Shown one piece after another: positions 58,501-64,000 of a DNA stretch of 64,000 nucleotides. Both the position numbers and the translations under genes were made by a program. Numbering within the stretch: position 1 is the stretch's first letter; every line of letters starts with the position of its first letter. The notes under the pieces were generated by a model. That model worked only from the letters and a program-made list of their open reading frames with translations, had not been told where the DNA came from and ran no database searches. The DNA is from Punctularia strigosozonata HHB-11173 SS5 (taxonomy: Eukaryota; Basidiomycota; Agaricomycetes; Corticiales; Punctulariaceae). The stretch is taken from positions 1,568,349 to 1,632,348 of the forward strand of contig NW_006767434.1 of NCBI RefSeq assembly GCF_000264995.1, read 5' to 3'.

Positions 58501-58823
58501 CTAGTGACGGCGGTGGCGCCCTTTCTCATAGGACACCGGTGTACGTGCAACCACCCCGCCGAGCCGGAGGCCATTCCAGCCCTGTCTCCAAGCAAGGTTC
58601 AAGAGGCAAACCCGCGCCCCGTAGGAGCATGAGCCGCGCGCTGTCCCCGGCCGAGGTTGTCAGCGACAGCGAACCTGGATCAGAAGGGCTCTCAGATAAT
58701 GAATCTCCCTCCCGCGGTCGCAGGCTCGTCCGCGGACGAACTCCTGGCCCCTCGATTCCTGTCGCAGGCGCGCGAGGTGGAAGCGAGTCTGCAAGGACAC
58801 GCAGGACCGGACTGCCGTCGTAG
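55509..58823 (+). CDS. SCM3: Scm3-like CENP-A (Cse4) histone chaperone
   Basis: Scm3 (HJURP in animals) deposits the centromeric histone H3 variant. Three exons, 55509-56305, 56358-57294 and 57345-58823, join in frame to 1,070 residues. The Scm3 domain is at about residues 79-130. It reads ELDKARRDSSMRVLDIWSQL, then AERYSRSVDEDDIVDITTGKV and IKDRGVLRSL, with the conserved helix and the D-E-D-D-I-V-D signature. The rest is predicted disordered: acidic patches (about 145-185), then long Ser/Pro/Arg-rich stretches with RSRSRARSQSQ, RSKSRGRSKSRGRR and many SP/TP sites. Yeast Scm3 has 223 residues, so this protein is several times larger. The splice joins keep one continuous low-complexity frame. 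Confidence 0.85.
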
Positions 58824-59643
58824 GACTGAATTGTGAAAATTTGCCCATGTATCGCTACTCGTATCATTATTTTTCTCTGTACCTGAACTCCCTGTATTTT
58901 GTTGCGAATGCGGTAGGAAAAGGAATTCGGTGCGCGAACCACCACAAGGCTTCTTGCGAGCCGCAGCAATTCTCAGCCTTCCAGACTCAATCACGGACGC
59001 GATAGGCCATCTGCTCGGGACATTTCTTCGTGACATTCCTATCTAACTTTGTGTGCGAGTTTATTCACTCTTGATGACTGCCAACGCTTGTAAACATGAG
59101 GTCGTATGTACTCTACTTGTAGGTTATGTTGAACCTGTTGCTTGACCCAGCGCAAGGGCATTGCTGGCCAAATTCATATTCAGATTGCCCTGATCGTGTA
59201 TCAAGTCATGTCTATATTGGAGTGAGCGTGAGCGTGTCATAATACCAGCCGATCAAGGCGTTCCATGCAGGTATCTCGCAGATGAATCACGTCCTCACCG
59301 CCGTGATCGAGCGCCACGACGGATATTTCTAGAGTTCGTCGCGGGTCTAGACAGATCACGTCGAGGGTTGGCGTGCATAATGAACGTGTCAAATCGGTGT
59401 ACACAGTCCATTTGCTCCATCCTTCTTCCCCTACAAACGCTACATAACACCGCTTCTCTATGACGTGAGTTGCTTGCGGTTTATTCGTCGTTGATGGTCA
59501 TGTGTACGCGTTCGTGATATACAGTCGGGCCATTATGTGCGCAATCTCATTATGTCCGCCGCACAACATTTATCTTACCGCTTGCCTTGCCCACAAACGA
59601 CCGCACGGGCAATGACATGCAGCCCCAGCGAGCCGCGCGACAC
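58824..59643. other. Convergent intergenic region, nothing recognised
   Basis: About 820 bases between the Scm3 gene and the V-ATPase B gene, which end toward each other. Only short frames without domains are present. An inert 3' region is likely. Confidence 0.5.
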
Positions 59644-61923
<2,280 letters not shown>

Positions 61924-62132
61924 CGTTGTCCTCAACGGTGGCAGGAAATGTAACAATAATCGGCGGAAGGGCTTTGCAGCGAGCAGAGGAGAGCCTGCTT
62001 ACGTCATCCCACCTGCACAGCGTGCGCATATCCTGCGATATTATTCCTCCTTCGCTACTGCGCCGATCAGCTCGGGGCTGCGGGTCATTCTCCTCATCGT
62101 CTGCGACGGACAGGACCGTGCTTGTTGCCGCC
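61924..62132. promoter_or_regulatory. Shared divergent promoter, VMA2 / single-pass membrane protein
   Basis: 209 bases separate the two start codons. The stretch contains several pyrimidine-rich blocks but no obvious TATA box, as is common for housekeeping fungal genes. Confidence 0.45.
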
Positions 62133-63171
62133 ATGAGCGCATCGTCTACAGCCACGCCTACGGCGTCGACCACCGATACGGCAACAGGGACTATCACCTC
62201 ACAACTCACGGCCAGCCAAGTGACCAGCACGGGCAACCAGGGCAATACCGGTAACGGCGGCAACGGCGGCGCGGGCTCGAGCCTATACCTGTTCGTATCT
62301 TTGCACCACCCATACCTCTCTTCGTTCTCATTTATAGGTTTGCCACCATTTACCGCGGGATTGTCACTGGTGCACACACAGATTCACGTTCCTGGCGACG
62401 CTATTCCTACTCCTTTTCGTATCATGTGCGATTGTACTCCGGTCCTTCTTCCTGAGACGCCGCTTCAGAAGGCGTATCGAGGAGGCGATCGCCGCTGGTG
62501 TGCTGCTCCCGCCCGCCTCCGGCCATGGCCGACGGCGTGATTTTGGGGAGAAGCCGAAGATCTGGGATGCATGGGCGGCACCATCGGGCGAGGAATGGAG
62601 TGACATTGTGGTACGCTCCACTTCCTTCGTTCACCCCTGCGCCTCCGAGAGATCCTTATTTATTCCCATGTAACAGCCTGTATCTGCGAAGAAGACGTAC
62701 GCTTCCTCCCACTTAAGTTCTGCCCCTGCACAGGGCAAACTCACTGGGCGATCCGAGCCGAATATCGGGAGTCGCATGCACGTTATGTTCGGTCGACGCC
62801 TACCCCTCTTTGCGGACCGCAACAACATGAACGCATCGCTGACCACCTCACCATCTTCCGCCTCGACACCCTCCCGCTTCCTCTCTCGCACGAACTCATC
62901 TGCAGACGTTGATGCTGCTGTTAACGACGCCGAGAACGACGAAGAATCACTGGCCCAAGGCATGGAGAAGAAGCGGCTACAGGTATCCGTGCTCATCGCG
63001 ATGCCGTCGCCCCATGGATCGGTGAAGGGCAAGGAGCGGAGTATCAGCGTTGGTCATGATGATTGGGATGAGGAGTTTCCTGACGTGCTCATCGGCACAA
63101 CCGAGGTTCCTTTCCGCAAAACGACCCCGACAACGCCTTTACCCGTGCCGGTGTCTACGCCATCGTCTTAG
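62133..63171 (+). CDS. Single-pass membrane protein with Ser/Thr-rich N-terminus, function unknown
   Basis: I do not recognise a named family. Three exons, 62133-62290, 62382-62610 and 62677-63171, join in frame to 293 residues. Residues 1-50 are Ser/Thr/Gly/Asn-rich and probably extracytosolic. One membrane helix (FLATLFLLLFVSCAIVL) lies at about 55-71, followed at once by a strongly basic segment (RSFFLRRRFRRRIEE), which fixes the tail on the cytosolic side. The tail has DFGEKPKIWDAW and an acidic, Ser-rich end. No signal peptide is seen, so it would insert through the single helix. The topology resembles fungal mid1/WSC-like or RING-anchor proteins, but no such domain was found. Confidence 0.7.
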
Positions 63172-63368
63172 TGATCGCTGAGAGGAGGTTTTGGTTAATA
63201 TGCTATGCAGATGAAGATGTGCAAAGGACGATTCGAGTGCGCTAGGCACTGCGAACCCGACATAGACCCTTGCTTTTGTATCACTAGTGTACAGTATATT
63301 GCGTTTATTATAATTTGTGGTTACTCCGCCCGTCTCCCATTACCCTCTGCTGATACAGAATAGAAGCA

Positions 63369-64000
63369 TCACGCTTCATCCACCCACTCATCGTCATCCC
63401 CGGCCGCTTCCACGACCTCCACATCCTGTTGCATATCCTGCTCCTCCTCGCTTTCGTCAAAGACGCTTTCCATATCCACCACCTCGACAACGTCGTCGTC
63501 GTCCTCGCTCCCGCTGAAGTAGTCGAACGCCTGCGTATTCTCACGCAACCATTCCTCGTCGTCCGTCTCGATATCATCTTCCTTGTTCATGTACACGCGC
63601 TTCAGGGGCGCGCCGTTCCTACTCCGTGCCGCCACGAATGCGCGCATCTTCGTCCCGTCGAGACCACTGACGTATATCTGCTCGAGGAGCGGGCAGTACA
63701 TTCCCGTCACCTGTCGCGATTCTTCTGCCGGGCCGCTGCTAGGAGTATTGGAGGACGTGGAAGGTTTGGAAAGGGAAGCGGGATTGGGAGCGACCACTGT
63801 GGGTTCGCCTTGCGGATGCAGGAGCTGGAACGTCGTGCCGATCGGATGGCCCAACGCGAGGATCCAGAATATGTCAAGGTGCTCCAGGTTGAGGTTGATG
63901 CTCTTCAGGTTCCGCAGCTCGGAAAGCGTCGCACGTATCGCGGCCTCGTTCGCGTTCAACCCGCTCAGTTTGAGCTGTTCCAATCCGCTTAGCAGACTAC
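63369..64000 (-). CDS. Leucine-rich-repeat/F-box-type protein, C-terminal part (runs off the right edge)
   Basis: Only the end of the gene is visible. The minus-strand frame is open from the window edge to a stop at 63369, at least 210 residues. Segments such as LEQLKLSGLNANEAAIRATL and LRNLKSINLNLEHLDI have leucine-rich-repeat spacing, and LLEQIYVSGLDGTKMRAFV resembles another repeat. The last 60 residues are very acidic (SGSEDDDDVVEVVDMES and similar), which may be disordered. Basidiomycete F-box proteins often end in such repeats, but the F-box itself would be outside the window. The stop of the neighbouring membrane-protein gene is about 200 bases away, convergent. Confidence 0.65.
   Translation of the reverse strand, partial: SLLSGLEQLKLSGLNANEAAIRATLSELRNLKSINLNLEHLDIFWILALGHPIGTTFQLLHPQGEPTVVAPNPASLSKPSTSSNTPSSGPAEESRQVTGMYCPLLEQIYVSGLDGTKMRAFVAARSRNGAPLKRVYMNKEDDIETDDEEWLRENTQAFDYFSGSEDDDDVVEVVDMESVFDESEEEQDMQQDVEVVEAAGDDDEWVDEA

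Noticed and set aside
57615-58823. A separate gene downstream of Scm3
   Set aside because: The frame continues upstream without a stop to the splice acceptor at 57344 and joins the Scm3 frame in phase, so it is the last exon.

Overview
This window looks like nuclear DNA of a filamentous basidiomycete, probably an agaricomycete. Genes are packed closely on both strands and split by many introns of about 45-75 bases. Neighbours often share divergent promoters of 90-300 bases. Several families are typical of these fungi: a GH71 alpha-1,3-glucanase, an L-amino acid oxidase-type flavoenzyme, arrestin-like and LURP-one-like proteins, and a long Scm3. I built the exon models by eye from reading-frame continuity, splice signals and family knowledge. 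No searches were run.

Layout. 1-5243 is the 5' part of a Ty3/Gypsy LTR retrotransposon on the minus strand, cut by the window edge. Next comes a heat-shock promoter and Hsp20 gene (5.3-6.2 kb), then a Dpb3/CHRAC1-like histone-fold gene (6.6-8.1 kb). A divergent pair follows: a 2OG-Fe(II) oxygenase and an Arc1-like tRNA-binding cofactor (8.5-12.0 kb). A second divergent pair is mitochondrial uL6m and a zinc-knuckle SR-like protein (12.2-13.7 kb). The V-ATPase proteolipid c subunit and GH71 are also divergent (13.9-17.0 kb). The L-amino acid oxidase is at 18.7-20.9 kb, a GGTA microsatellite at 21.3 kb and an arrestin-like gene at 21.8-23.3 kb. A LURP-one-like gene and a possible remnant lie at 23.8-26.0 kb. 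An unrecognised Cys-rich gene is at 27.7-28.5 kb and COX17 at 28.8-29.2 kb. Three tandem metallo-beta-lactamase-fold genes occupy 29.4-32.8 kb. NUDCD1-like and PP2C genes fill 33.0-37.2 kb.

The most interesting part is 37.2-43.8 kb. A gene-poor stretch holds a perfect 31-bp inverted repeat. It is followed by an apparently complete DNA transposon at 39913-43720, with 41-bp terminal inverted repeats, a 5-bp target duplication and one three-exon gene for a protein of about 1,042 residues. I cannot place that protein in a named transposase superfamily. Beyond it are a MYND-finger gene, the divergent pair BUD22/TBCD, a Tcp11/Sok1-family gene, an unusually long Scm3 centromere chaperone, V-ATPase subunit B, a single-pass membrane protein and the end of a leucine-rich-repeat-type gene.

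Most genes are housekeeping functions (proteostasis, translation, ribosome assembly, V-ATPase, chromatin, microtubules, respiration) and form no single pathway. Two V-ATPase subunits are present but about 45 kb apart. A recurring feature is unusual gene structure: exons of 13, 18, 27, 28 and 36 bases, and three introns that only keep frame with a GC-AG boundary.
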